The notes: a model not told the origin generated them from the sequence alone. Shown: positions 1 to 8,616, counted from the stretch's first letter. The stretch is 64,000 nucleotides of DNA from Actinopolyspora halophila DSM 43834 (GCF_000371785.1 NZ_AQUI01000002.1:3575276-3639275), one strand, 5' to 3'. Translations and numbers: made by a program.

Positions 1-529
1 AATGCAGGCTGCCGTCGGGGTCACGACGGGCTTCGGCGATCGTGGTCGTCTCGGTTTCCCCAAGGCTGTCGACGATGAGAACGCCTGCGTGGTCCGCGCC
101 TGAGGCGGCGAAGGCATACAGGCCGTGCGCCCGGTGGTGCGGCACCGCGCGCACCGTGGCGTGCGGGAACCAGCGTCGCAGCTCACCAAGCCGACGATGT
201 GTCCGGGCCGCTACTTTCAGGAACGACCGGGATCGCTGGGCAGCTCGCCGCGGTCGTGCTAGTAGCTGGGCCGGAGCTGGTAGCACGGCTGGCAGGTAAC
301 GGGCCGGCTCGAAGTTGTAGGCCACGTCGTCGACGTCGTCGACGCTCAATGAGTACTTGGCCAGCAGCCAGTCCACCGTGTGGTGAGGCATCGCCCGATC
401 GTGCTTGGTCCCGCTGAGTCGTTCTTCCTCGGCGAAGCCGACGAGATGGCCGTCGATCAGCAGCGCAGCTGCCGAGTCATGCGTGAATGCGCACAACCCG
501 AGCAGCACGTGGGGCGTTGATTCGGTCAT
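1..529 (-). CDS. Carbamoyltransferase (NodU/CmcH/TobZ family), 3' part outside window
   Basis: Only the N-terminal 176 residues are inside the window. The reading frame starts at ATG 529 and opens with the family signature LGLCAFTHDSAAALLIDG, followed by AEEERLSGTKHD and, near residue 137, HHRAHGLYAF, the HHxAH metal-binding motif of the Kae1-like domain. Known members transfer carbamoyl from carbamoyl phosphate, through carbamoyladenylate, to a hydroxyl group. The start overlaps the stop of the upstream thymidylate-synthase-like gene by ATGA, so translation is probably coupled. A hydroxymethyl group made by that neighbour is an attractive acceptor, but this is inference. An alternative role is carbamoylation of a sugar in a secondary metabolite. 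Confidence 0.85.
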   Translation of the reverse strand, partial: MTESTPHVLLGLCAFTHDSAAALLIDGHLVGFAEEERLSGTKHDRAMPHHTVDWLLAKYSLSVDDVDDVAYNFEPARYLPAVLPAPAQLLARPRRAAQRSRSFLKVAARTHRRLGELRRWFPHATVRAVPHHRAHGLYAFAASGADHAGVLIVDSLGETETTTIAEARRDPDGSLH

Positions 530-1536
530 GCCGACCTCTCGAGTGGGGCCGCAGGGGCGGGCGCGATCGAGGTCGGAGACGTCTCCAGCTGGTCATACCA
601 CCGACTCAGGGCCTGCGACAGCGGCTGTCCGGCACCAGTCACCAGGCTCCGGGCGTTGTCGAAGTCGCCCGTCTTCCACAGCCGGTAGGAGGTCAGCACA
701 GTGGCGAAGTCGTCCCAGCCGGGGTGCCCGACGGTCTCGCCGGCGATGAGCTGGTTCACCATCGCGTCGAAGTCTTCCCAGGGAACCGTCAGCGGCGGCA
801 TCTCCGGGAGGGAGGCGATGTGATCGGGTACGCCTTCGGCGTCCTCGAAGTGCTGTTCGTACAGGTGCAGCGAGTCGACCAGGTGGTAGTAGTTACCGAG
901 TTCGACGTCGAGCCACCCCGCGAGCAGTTCATGCAGGATCGTGAAGGTGAACAGATCGTAGGGAAGCCCGAGCCACGCGTCTTGGCTGCGCATGTTCGTG
1001 AACATGTGCAAGACGCCGTCGCGTAACCAAAAGCGGTACCCCAAGGTGCAGGGCACATCTCGGTAGCCCGCGAAGTCACGGGAGGGATCGAACAACGTGA
1101 TGACGGCCTGCCGTGTGGCTGGATCGGACCTCAGTTTCCGGCGAACGACGTCGAGCTGATCGACCTCGTCCTGCCACCGACGCAGCCGCGGGCCATAAGC
1201 CCCCTGCAACCGGCCATGATCGGCGAATCGCCGTAACCGCTCGTTGAACGTGAAGATCCAGCTATCTTCGGAGCCCGACAGAATCCACAGCGCCTCAGCC
1301 GCGGCAAAGGCTGGATTGAGCACACGGACCGGCGTGGCATCGACGAACCGGCTACGCGGATGTTGGAGCACAAGCTCGGCGCCGAGCATCTCTTTCGTCG
1401 ACAATCCACGCGGCGCGGTGGCTCGCCCGCCGCGCGCGACCGAGTGGCTTGCCCGGATGAACAGGTCCGAGGCGTCGTCGGCTGACAAGGACAGCATCGG
1501 CACGGTCTTTCCTTTCCGAGACGGGAGGGGATTCAT
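526..1536 (-). CDS. Thymidylate-synthase-fold enzyme, predicted cytosine nucleotide hydroxymethylase
   Basis: 336 residues with the TS fold. The nucleophile is Cys163 in DVPCTLGYRF, and the phosphate/base region reads RSQDAWLGLPYD (183-194). Thymidylate synthases have Asn in LPFN where this protein has Asp194; Asp at that site is the hallmark of dCMP/CMP-specific relatives such as T4 dCMP hydroxymethylase. The predicted reaction is addition of a one-carbon unit from methylene-tetrahydrofolate to C5 of a cytosine nucleotide. It overlaps the epimerase stop (ATGA at 1536) and the carbamoyltransferase start. A second start at ATG 1497 has a better ribosome site (GGAAAGGAAAG), so the first 13 residues are uncertain. 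Confidence 0.82.
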   Translation of the reverse strand: MNPLPSRKGKTVPMLSLSADDASDLFIRASHSVARGGRATAPRGLSTKEMLGAELVLQHPRSRFVDATPVRVLNPAFAAAEALWILSGSEDSWIFTFNERLRRFADHGRLQGAYGPRLRRWQDEVDQLDVVRRKLRSDPATRQAVITLFDPSRDFAGYRDVPCTLGYRFWLRDGVLHMFTNMRSQDAWLGLPYDLFTFTILHELLAGWLDVELGNYYHLVDSLHLYEQHFEDAEGVPDHIASLPEMPPLTVPWEDFDAMVNQLIAGETVGHPGWDDFATVLTSYRLWKTGDFDNARSLVTGAGQPLSQALSRWYDQLETSPTSIAPAPAAPLERSA

Positions 1537-2555
1537 GCAGTCGCGCTAGCGGGGGCTACCGGCTGGGTCTGCAGCCAAGCAAGTTGTCGCCTCATCCCGG
1601 TCACCAGATCCACGCGGGGACACCAGGCCAGCACACGGTGGGCGCGCGTGGCGTCGGCCAGCGTCGCGGGTGCGTCACCATCCGCAGCCGACGCCGGCTT
1701 CGTTGGGACGCGGCAACCAGTGAGCTGTTCAGCCACCCGCAGAACCTCGCACACACTCGTCGCCGTGCCTGCTCCGACGTTGACCGCACCGCTGACCTGC
1801 GAACGAGCGGCGGCCAGCGTGGCCTCGACGACGTCGTCGATGTAGGTGAAATCCCTGCTCTGTTCGCCGTTTCCGTACAGTGTCAGCGGAGCACCGCCGA
1901 GAGCGGCTGATAGCGCGCGGCCGATCAACATGTCGTCTCGCTGGCGGGGACCGTAGACGGTGAAGTAGCGCAGGGAGGCAACGCTGGTGGCACTGTCATG
2001 GCGCTGTGCGTGCGCCAGAGCTATCGCCTCGGTTGCCAGCTTGGTCACGCCGTACGGCGATAGCGGTCGGGTTGGGGCGGTCTCTGAACTGGGATGCCCG
2101 TCAGTCCGGCCGTAGACGCTGGAGGAGGATGCCACAACCACCCGGGGAATCCTCGCGGTGACAGAAGCGTCCATGACGCGCTGGGTGGCAATGACATTGC
2201 AGTTCGCATACGCATCGAACTGCGCGCCCCAGGACGGGCGAACCCCCGGCAGGGCCGCCAGATGGACTACGGTGTCCGTTCCCCGCAGTACCGACTCCCA
2301 ACCTCGGTCAGTGAGGTCGAAGCACTGAAACGTGAACCCGGACTTGCCGAGGACATCTGACAGGTTGCGCCCGGCCACCAGGTCATGCTCGGGGTCACGC
2401 CGGTCAACGCCACAGACCTCCATCCCCTCGGCGATGAGACGACGGGCCACATGCCCACCGATGAACCCGGCTGCGCCGGTCACGACCACGCGAGACGGGG
2501 TGTACTGCCTGGACGACGCCGACACTGTGTCGGGGTGTGCGGTCAGGGCCTGCAT
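1533..2555 (-). CDS. NAD-dependent epimerase/dehydratase (extended SDR)
   Basis: 340 residues. The Rossmann motif GAAGFIGGH lies near residue 28, an active-site Ser in SSSSVYG near 145, and the catalytic YGVTK near 170. The C-terminal half has the usual substrate-binding pattern (RYFTVYGPRQ, DFTYIDDVV). Family members epimerise or dehydrate nucleotide sugars such as UDP-glucose or UDP-glucuronate. It lies between the two TS-like genes in one minus-strand operon and overlaps the downstream one by 4 nt, so it probably supplies or remodels a sugar in the same pathway. The exact substrate cannot be read from sequence. Confidence 0.88.
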   Translation of the reverse strand: MQALTAHPDTVSASSRQYTPSRVVVTGAAGFIGGHVARRLIAEGMEVCGVDRRDPEHDLVAGRNLSDVLGKSGFTFQCFDLTDRGWESVLRGTDTVVHLAALPGVRPSWGAQFDAYANCNVIATQRVMDASVTARIPRVVVASSSSVYGRTDGHPSSETAPTRPLSPYGVTKLATEAIALAHAQRHDSATSVASLRYFTVYGPRQRDDMLIGRALSAALGGAPLTLYGNGEQSRDFTYIDDVVEATLAAARSQVSGAVNVGAGTATSVCEVLRVAEQLTGCRVPTKPASAADGDAPATLADATRAHRVLAWCPRVDLVTGMRRQLAWLQTQPVAPASATA

Positions 2556-2643
2556 CGTTGGAACCTCCGAGAGGCGGATGAGGACGGGATGTGGAAGACG
2601 GCGAGGCGGCGCGAGATCGGGGCAGGCACCGTCCCGCCGCCGG

Positions 2644-2979
2644 TCATGGGGAGGACTGCACCGTCAGGCGCGTCATCCGGGAGTGCGGTATTGAAGCGTT
2701 CGTGGCCGGCGTGTCACCTCGCACGGTTACTTCCCTGCTCTCGGAATGAGGTGGGCTTGCCCGTTGCTGCGGTACTCCGAAGCTGTGTGCTGAGTACGCC
2801 GCAGGAACTCGGCCGGCCCGGCACGGAAAGCTGACGACAAAGTGCCGTGGAGGGCCTGCTCTTCTGGGAAACGGCGCCGTGCATCCTGAACAGCACCCAG
2901 AGCAGTTCTCGGTCACCATGCGGGAGAAGCTCAGCTGCGCCCAACGGGTGTAGTAGTTGGGGTCCTGGCGAATATTCAT
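2644..2979 (-). CDS. Small Cys-rich ORF of unknown function, coupled to TS-like gene
   Basis: An open frame of 111 residues starts at ATG 2979, overlapping the stop of the TS-like gene by ATGA, the same junction used elsewhere in this operon. The N-terminus reads MNIRQDPNYYTRWAQLSF and is followed by a CSGCCSGC cluster around residues 26-33; the rest is Pro/Arg/Ser-rich and resembles no family I know. The spacing argues that translation starts here. The low-complexity second half could equally be a frame running past a lost stop or a frameshift. A peptide substrate or a metal-binding accessory protein are possibilities only. Confidence 0.4.
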   Translation of the reverse strand: MNIRQDPNYYTRWAQLSFSRMVTENCSGCCSGCTAPFPRRAGPPRHFVVSFPCRAGRVPAAYSAHSFGVPQQRASPPHSESREVTVRGDTPATNASIPHSRMTRLTVQSSP

Positions 2980-4040
2980 GACGCGACTCCTGGACATTCG
3001 AGGGGCGGCATACGGCTGGGCCAGGCGTGACGGACCAACCACCGGTGTGCGGGGTCGAGCATCTCGACCAGCTCCGAGTCGATGACGTGCTCGTCCGGCT
3101 CGTAGGTGACCTGGCGGTAGATCTCCAGCAGCGCGATCATGCTCTGCCAATACCGCGGAAGACCTGTGTGTGCCAGGGACTGGCTGGTGTGCACTGCGAG
3201 ATTGGCACGCAAGCGCTGCTCGTGCGCGCAGACCTCGTCGATCATCTCCAGCGTCGTGTCCGAGGGCATGTGCGGCCACCGGAATGGCGGTGGTTCGCCC
3301 GCGGTGGCTTCGTCCAGCAGCGCGCCAACACGAGATTGGCGATCATCGGTGATGTGCATCGAGCCGACGTGGTGGGTGTAGGTGCCGAGTTGCACCCCGA
3401 GCAGACGCGCGGCGAGTTCCTGGATGAAAGTGAACGAGTAGACATCGGACACCAGGCCGCGGGAGGCGTCCTTGGCGCGGGTGTAGCAAATCCCATGCAG
3501 CGCGCCATCCCGGTGAACGAGTTGGAAGGCGATCGTGCAGGACACATCGCCCACCTCGTGAGCACCGAGGATGGGCAGGACGGCACGGCGAGTACCTGGG
3601 TCGGCTCGGATCAACCCCAGTGCCGTGTCGAACGCGGTCCGGCCAGTGGCATGCGGACCAGATCGGAACAGCCGAGCACCGTACCCAGCGCCGGGAATGG
3701 TGAGCCCGTCCACGGAGTACGACGCGAGGCGTGGCGCGTAGTGCCGCATCATCGCTACATCGTTGCGCCCGGATAACAACCACAGCGCTTCAGCAAGGTG
3801 AGTGACCACGGTCGGCCGATACGTTGTCAAAAGCGGCATCCGAGCGGTCGGATCAGCAAGCTGGAACGAGACGTTCAACCGCTCAGGTCCGCTGCGTCCT
3901 TGTGTGGTGATCTGATGCTGGGGACTCGATGCCAAGTCCTTGAGAACCACGACATAGGCATCGTGAAACCGCGGGAACGACGCTGGTGCCAGAGGGGCAT
4001 GAGCCCACATCGACTCGTTCCGCTCGTCAGTGTCCGACAT
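2976..4040 (-). CDS. Second thymidylate-synthase-fold enzyme, predicted cytosine nucleotide-specific
   Basis: 354 residues from ATG 4040, chosen because GGGAG sits 5 nt upstream; a GTG two codons earlier is possible. The TS core is present: Cys168 in DVSCTIAFQL and RAKDASRGLVSD (188-199). Asp199 again replaces the Asn that reads uracil in true thymidylate synthases. The protein diverges strongly from the other TS-like enzyme of this operon, so the two probably act on different substrates or steps, or form a heteromer. It is the first gene of the minus-strand operon, 191 nt from the divergent XRE-NTPase gene. Confidence 0.78.
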   Translation of the reverse strand: MSDTDERNESMWAHAPLAPASFPRFHDAYVVVLKDLASSPQHQITTQGRSGPERLNVSFQLADPTARMPLLTTYRPTVVTHLAEALWLLSGRNDVAMMRHYAPRLASYSVDGLTIPGAGYGARLFRSGPHATGRTAFDTALGLIRADPGTRRAVLPILGAHEVGDVSCTIAFQLVHRDGALHGICYTRAKDASRGLVSDVYSFTFIQELAARLLGVQLGTYTHHVGSMHITDDRQSRVGALLDEATAGEPPPFRWPHMPSDTTLEMIDEVCAHEQRLRANLAVHTSQSLAHTGLPRYWQSMIALLEIYRQVTYEPDEHVIDSELVEMLDPAHRWLVRHAWPSRMPPLECPGVAS

Positions 4041-4142
4041 CGTCACTCCCAGATCGACGGAGCCGGCCTTCGTGTGCTTGCCGGGCTGTGTTCACGTTGC
4101 CCTCGGAGCGGGGTGAGAGGAAGAAGATGGTGTACCGGTGGT

Positions 4143-4159
4143 GCTCGATACTGCTCGAT
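4143..4159. promoter_or_regulatory. Direct repeat GCTCGAT x2, one helical turn apart
   Basis: GCTCGAT occurs at 4143-4149 and again at 4153-4159, a 10 bp period, in the 191 bp divergent promoter region. Such spacing places both copies on one DNA face and would suit an XRE-type regulator, for instance the one fused to the downstream NTPase. There is no experimental support. Confidence 0.25.
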
Positions 4160-4231
4160 CGGGATCGGTGACGGCACCGCTACGCTGAGAGCATGTGCTG
4201 AACGCTTCGCTCGGTCGCTGGGAGGACGTTC

Positions 4232-7200
4232 GTGAGTCACGAGATCGCTTGGACACCGCGAGAGGTGAAGGCCCTCCGCGAGGCCCAGCACCTCAGCCAG
4301 CGAGCCTTTGCCAACCGCCTCGGCTACGCCCACAGCACGGTGGCCAATTGGGAGAAGACCACTCGCAGCACAGCGGACCTACATCACGAAACACGCGAGG
4401 TGTTAGGCCGTGAACTGGGCAGGTTGTCCGACGATCTGCGCGAGCGTTTCGACCGTCTTCTGAATGTAGCCTCGTCGAACCTGGGCGCGGGTTCGGCGAG
4501 CCGGACGTCCACGTTGTTGGGGTCGCTCCACGTCAACGACTCACCGCTACGGTATAGCCCTCCTGTCGACGTAGTCGACGATGTCCGGACATTTCTCGCC
4601 GCGTCCGGGCGCGTATTCCTGCTCAGAGGCGCTGCCGGAACCGGCAAGTCACACCTGACTCACTACCTGTCGCACAGCCTTTCCGACCAGGCGGACTTCC
4701 AGCTCTTGACGGTGTCGAACTGGGACCTGGCCGCGGTCGACATCGCCGTGGAGATCTTGCGCTACGCGGCCATATCGCGCGGACATGACGCTCTGCTCAC
4801 CCTGGAGCAGCACGCTCAGAGTCTGTCCCGGCCGTGCGTGGTCGTCATCGACGGAATATCCAGTCACGACGAGTTCGCCATCGTCGGACGCCAGGTCGAC
4901 GCGATCCTTCGACAGGTCACCACGTCGTCGCTTCGGTTCCTTCTTACCGTTCGTACGCCGCCTGCTGTCGAGACCACAGCATACCCGTTGCTGCATGCGA
5001 CGCTGTTCAAACCGGCGGAGCAGGCCAGGTCGGGGAGGACCGAGCTGATGCCTTGGCCGTTGGAGAAAGCTCGGCGGAGGTGGGACGAGGCACGTGGAGC
5101 CGACGTATCGCCGTTCGGCTGCCTTCCTGCTGGCATTCAACATCTGGTCCGAACCCCTGTGTACATGCGGTTGGCACTAACCGCTTCGTTGGAGACCGCA
5201 GAGCGCGATCTCAATGCCTACGCGCTTCTCGACAGGTGTGTGCGCACCATTATCAGCAGTGGCAACACCGACCCCGAGCTAGCCATCCCAGCGCTCACGG
5301 AACTGGCTCGAAAGCAGGGGTACCTACCGAGCACGATCAGCTCATCAAATGGGTTGGAGAACCGCCCCAGCTCACCGGTGCCTCCACTCCTGGCCTCCAC
5401 CCTCGTCCACGGACCCCCGCATGGCCGAGTGGAATTCACTCACGAGGTGCTCAGGGAGTTCTTCCTCAGCACGTACATCGCCGACAAGGTCTACGAGTAC
5501 GGACGTTCGGTCGTCGCTGTCACCACCCTGAATGAGCTCGCAGCCCGTGCCAGCACCTCCGGGTCGGTGCGTAGCGTGCTGGATCTGATCATCCAACGAC
5601 TCGATGACCGCGCGCCTGATCTCCTGGAATACGTCGCCACGGTCCCGACATCTTCGGTCAGCACCACCGTTCCAGCGCTGATGGCGATGGCCGACGGTTC
5701 CCGATTCGCAAGGCCCGAAGTACTTCGCGGGGTGGCGAAACGCGCCGAGCAAGAACGTTCGATCGAGCTGTGTCGTGCCCTCCTCTCCAGCGCAGTGCTA
5801 CACAAAGCACTCGGGCTTGGCCGGACCCGATGGCTGCTGGCGCTGCTACGTGAATTCGGCACCAACCTTTGGTCGGAAATCACTGGCTTCATCGAACGCA
5901 CCTTTGACGCTGGTGACGCGTACTCCCTTCTGGACGCGGCGGATTCAAGCGATGGCGATGAAGCGGTCTTCTTCGCACGGCACTTCTACCTGTTCTTCTC
6001 CGAGACTACGAGCGAAACTCTGGCCGCCTTCATAGGACATCCGAACTGGCGTGTTCGCGCGGCGTTAGCATCGGGAATCAGCGACGAACGTGTCCCCGTC
6101 GATACCCGAACGATGGACCTCGTGGATCAGCTGGTCCACGACGCCGATTACAAGGTGCGCGCAGCGATCGCACCTACTGTCCCCTCGGCTCCGGCAGCTG
6201 CAGCCAAGCGCTATCTCACGACCTTGCTGGCTGACGAGAACTGGTATGTACGGGAACGTATGTTGCGAGGACTCGAATCCCTCGGGCCCGGGCACCCACG
6301 GCGCGGACTCGTACATGCGGCACTCGAAGTCATGAGCAACGATCCGGCTTGGCGGCGGTGTCCCCGTCACATACTGCCCAGTTGGCAGCGACTTGAGATC
6401 CTGCATAACTCCGAGCTGGCCGTCGCCTCCACTACCGCACACGGCGATGATGGCCGTGCGCTTCTTACCGTGCTTCGAGAATCCCGTACAGGCTATCTCG
6501 CTCTGCCTCAGAGCATCCAGCGAACAGTCATGGAACGGGCTCAACGGAGCGACAGTTGGCTTGTTCGACATGAGCTCGCCGGTACCGCGGACTACAGCCA
6601 GGGAGCGGAGGATGACCGTAACCCCAGGCTCAGTCGAGAGCGATTCCGACGGGCTCGTGGCCACCGCGCGGTGCAGATCGCGCTTGACATGCGCGACATC
6701 GATGACGCCATCGCGGTGGCGCGCTCATGCGCCCAGGCCGGAGCCGATTACATTGAAATCGGTGACCCGCTCATCAAAGAAGTCGGCATTTCCGCGATCG
6801 AACAGGTCAAGGCTGCTGTCCCCACGGCGAGTGTCGTGGCCGAGATGATGTCCGCCGATTGGGGACGCGATCAGGTCGTGCTGGCAGCCCAAACCGGCGC
6901 CGACGTCGTCCTGCTCATCGGGCCGGCCACCACGGCCAGCGTCAGCGCCGCAGTCGAAGCCGGTCAACGGCTCGGAGTACCCATCCTCCTCGACACGCCC
7001 GTGACCACCAGCCAACGGTGGGTCACCGACATGGAACGTGTCGGCGTAGACGGTTTCACCATCACCACCAACATCGACCTCGGGATCGGCAATACCACCG
7101 CGCTCGACGCCGCACGCACGCTACGATCGTGGACCCAGCTTCCCGTGGCCGTCAGCGGCGGTTTCAGCGCAACAGACGACAGCGCGTTCACCAACCCCGA

Positions 7201-7306
7201 CTGGGACATTCTGATCGTCGGCCGGAGCGTCGCCGACGCTACCGACCCGGCCAGCGCAGCATCGCGCATCCTTGAACTCGCCCACTCCACCGAAAGGCAC
7301 TCATGA
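4232..7306 (+). CDS. XRE HTH - P-loop NTPase - repeat region - HPS/OMPDC-like barrel fusion
   Basis: 1024 residues from GTG 4232 (GGGAGGA upstream). Residues 8-60 form an XRE helix-turn-helix. Walker A is GAAGTGKS (133-140), with a Walker B-like CVVVIDGIS near 208, giving a STAND/NACHT-like NTPase. A helical repeat region follows to about 780. From about 812 to the end lies a TIM barrel of the 3-hexulose-6-phosphate synthase/OMP decarboxylase group (IALDMRDIDDAI, YIEIGDPLIKEVG). The catalytic signature, D-x-K-x-x-D in active members, reads AEMMSAD here: Asp to Glu, Lys to Met, last Asp kept. The barrel may therefore bind a phosphosugar or nucleotide rather than catalyse. The gene faces the TS/carbamoyltransferase operon and overlaps a GNAT gene by ATGA. 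Confidence 0.8.
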   Translation: MSHEIAWTPREVKALREAQHLSQRAFANRLGYAHSTVANWEKTTRSTADLHHETREVLGRELGRLSDDLRERFDRLLNVASSNLGAGSASRTSTLLGSLHVNDSPLRYSPPVDVVDDVRTFLAASGRVFLLRGAAGTGKSHLTHYLSHSLSDQADFQLLTVSNWDLAAVDIAVEILRYAAISRGHDALLTLEQHAQSLSRPCVVVIDGISSHDEFAIVGRQVDAILRQVTTSSLRFLLTVRTPPAVETTAYPLLHATLFKPAEQARSGRTELMPWPLEKARRRWDEARGADVSPFGCLPAGIQHLVRTPVYMRLALTASLETAERDLNAYALLDRCVRTIISSGNTDPELAIPALTELARKQGYLPSTISSSNGLENRPSSPVPPLLASTLVHGPPHGRVEFTHEVLREFFLSTYIADKVYEYGRSVVAVTTLNELAARASTSGSVRSVLDLIIQRLDDRAPDLLEYVATVPTSSVSTTVPALMAMADGSRFARPEVLRGVAKRAEQERSIELCRALLSSAVLHKALGLGRTRWLLALLREFGTNLWSEITGFIERTFDAGDAYSLLDAADSSDGDEAVFFARHFYLFFSETTSETLAAFIGHPNWRVRAALASGISDERVPVDTRTMDLVDQLVHDADYKVRAAIAPTVPSAPAAAAKRYLTTLLADENWYVRERMLRGLESLGPGHPRRGLVHAALEVMSNDPAWRRCPRHILPSWQRLEILHNSELAVASTTAHGDDGRALLTVLRESRTGYLALPQSIQRTVMERAQRSDSWLVRHELAGTADYSQGAEDDRNPRLSRERFRRARGHRAVQIALDMRDIDDAIAVARSCAQAGADYIEIGDPLIKEVGISAIEQVKAAVPTASVVAEMMSADWGRDQVVLAAQTGADVVLLIGPATTASVSAAVEAGQRLGVPILLDTPVTTSQRWVTDMERVGVDGFTITTNIDLGIGNTTALDAARTLRSWTQLPVAVSGGFSATDDSAFTNPDWDILIVGRSVADATDPASAASRILELAHSTERHS

Positions 7307-7794
7307 AGATACGACCCATCCACCAGGACGACATCCCTGCGATCCTCGAGCTCATGGAACTCGGGGCGCCCTACGTGCGGGCTCGCTCCTCGTCCGACTA
7401 CTGGCTTTACGCCAATCTCTTCTCCACAACCTGCCTCGTGGCCGACGACAACGGCCAACTCCTCGGTGCAATCATCGCTTTCTGCAGCCAGGATCACCCG
7501 GAGAACCTGTACATTCAAGATGTGATCACCGATCCGGATCACCGCCGACAGGGCATTTCCACGGCGCTGCTCCAGGCAGTGCGAGACGCTGGCCGCCGAT
7601 TCGGGTGCCAACGTCTCTACCTGACATCGGAGCCCGATAACAGCGCCGCACACGGCACCTGGACCAACATGGGGTTCATCAACGTTCCCGGCGATCACAT
7701 CGTCAACGGTGTCGAGATCATCTCCGATTACAAGGGAGCCGGCAAGCATCGGGCCGTATACGAACTGCGTCTGCACAACACCGCCGTGAATTGA
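7303..7794 (+). CDS. GNAT family N-acetyltransferase
   Basis: 163 residues. The acetyl-CoA pyrophosphate loop is DPDHRRQGIST near residue 83, preceded by strand LYIQDVITD. Overall organisation matches single-domain GNATs such as amino-acid or aminoglycoside acetyltransferases. It starts in the stop of the XRE-NTPase-barrel gene (ATGA), so the two products are probably made together and act in one process. The acceptor is unknown. Confidence 0.85.
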   Translation: MKIRPIHQDDIPAILELMELGAPYVRARSSSDYWLYANLFSTTCLVADDNGQLLGAIIAFCSQDHPENLYIQDVITDPDHRRQGISTALLQAVRDAGRRFGCQRLYLTSEPDNSAAHGTWTNMGFINVPGDHIVNGVEIISDYKGAGKHRAVYELRLHNTAVN

Positions 7795-7987
7795 ACAATT
7801 AGCGTTGGAACGTCAGCCTGCCCCCAACGGGGTCACCTGACCAAGGGTGGAGTGAAATGCATAGTCGATACTGAAAAGCACCGAAAGGGATCGACACGGC
7901 TGGCTGGTTGCTTCTCACGAGCTCTGGTTGATCTCTGCCGACCACTGGGGTCTGTTTTCGAAGTTGGAGCCACTCGTTGATGGCAAC

Positions 7988-8112
7988 GATGGTCACGGTG
8001 CCTTCGTGGCAGACGGCGAGTCTGTCGTATCTTACGACCACGGCGCGATGGTGGTGCAGTCTCACCGAATCATCCGACCACAAGACCGCGTAGCAGCCAG
8101 TGTCCACACGCT
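7988..8112 (-). pseudogene. IS5-family transposase C-terminal relic (copy 1)
   Basis: Read on the minus strand this block encodes VRLHHHRAVVVRYDRLAV followed by a CHEGTVTIV stretch, matching the C-terminal KLKQHRAVATRYDK region of the intact IS5-type transposase at 26.5-27.4 kb. No catalytic part remains. A second, alignable copy of about the same length and in the same orientation lies at 20666-20791. The rest of 7795-8220 has no convincing gene. Confidence 0.6.
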
Positions 8113-8220
8113 GCTACGAGACCAGCACGACCATGCGGCTACACCAACCACGCCATCGATGGCAGACTGATCGTCAATGCCCCTACCCGCATCTTCCGAC
8201 GTCGCGGCAAGTGAGCACCC

Positions 8221-8269
8221 CACAAGATCACAAAACGGTAACGCACTCTAATTTTCCCAGCACAAAAAG
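8221..8269 (+). promoter_or_regulatory. Probable CRISPR leader (A+T-richer segment)
   Basis: This segment, with runs such as CACAAAAAGG and CTAATTTTCCC, is markedly richer in A+T than its surroundings and abuts the end of the array whose repeats are intact. The other end of the array is degenerate, as expected for the trailer end. Leader function is inferred from position. Confidence 0.4.
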
Positions 8270-8597
8270 GGTTTCCCCGCTCGCGCGGGGGTGAGCCGCG
8301 ACGGGCGTGTGCTGCCAACACCGCCCGCCAGGTTTCCCCGCTCGCGCGGGGGTGAGCCACGGACTACTCATCGGTGACCCCCTCGATCACGGGTTTCCCC
8401 GCTCGCGCGGGGGTGAGCCTGCGAGGCGAAGCATGATGCGCGCCCGCCTCGAGAACTCCCCGCGCAAGCGGGGGCGAGCCGCTGAATGACGTGGGTCCGG
8501 GTCCCGGGAGCGTGAACTCCCCGTGCGAGCGGGGGAGCCCACCACCGGCCGCTCCGCCCCAGCAGCCAGCCGGTTTCCCCGCTCGCGCGGAGGCACC
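8270..8597 (+). CRISPR. Short orphan type I-E-like CRISPR array, six repeats
   Basis: Repeats start at 8270, 8331, 8392, 8453, 8514 and 8572. The first three are identical 28-mers beginning GGTTTCCCCGCTCGCGCGGG and ending GGTGAGCC, which resemble the type I-E repeat. Repeats 4 and 5 read GAACTCCCCG at the start, and repeat 5 is about 2 nt shorter. The last repeat is truncated and mutated (GCGGAGGCACC). Spacers are 33 nt each, the last 32. No cas gene is present in the window, so the array is either an orphan served in trans or a remnant. Repeat decay toward the right supports transcription from left to right. Confidence 0.92.
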
Positions 8598-8616
8598 AAC
8601 TCATCAAACACAACAG

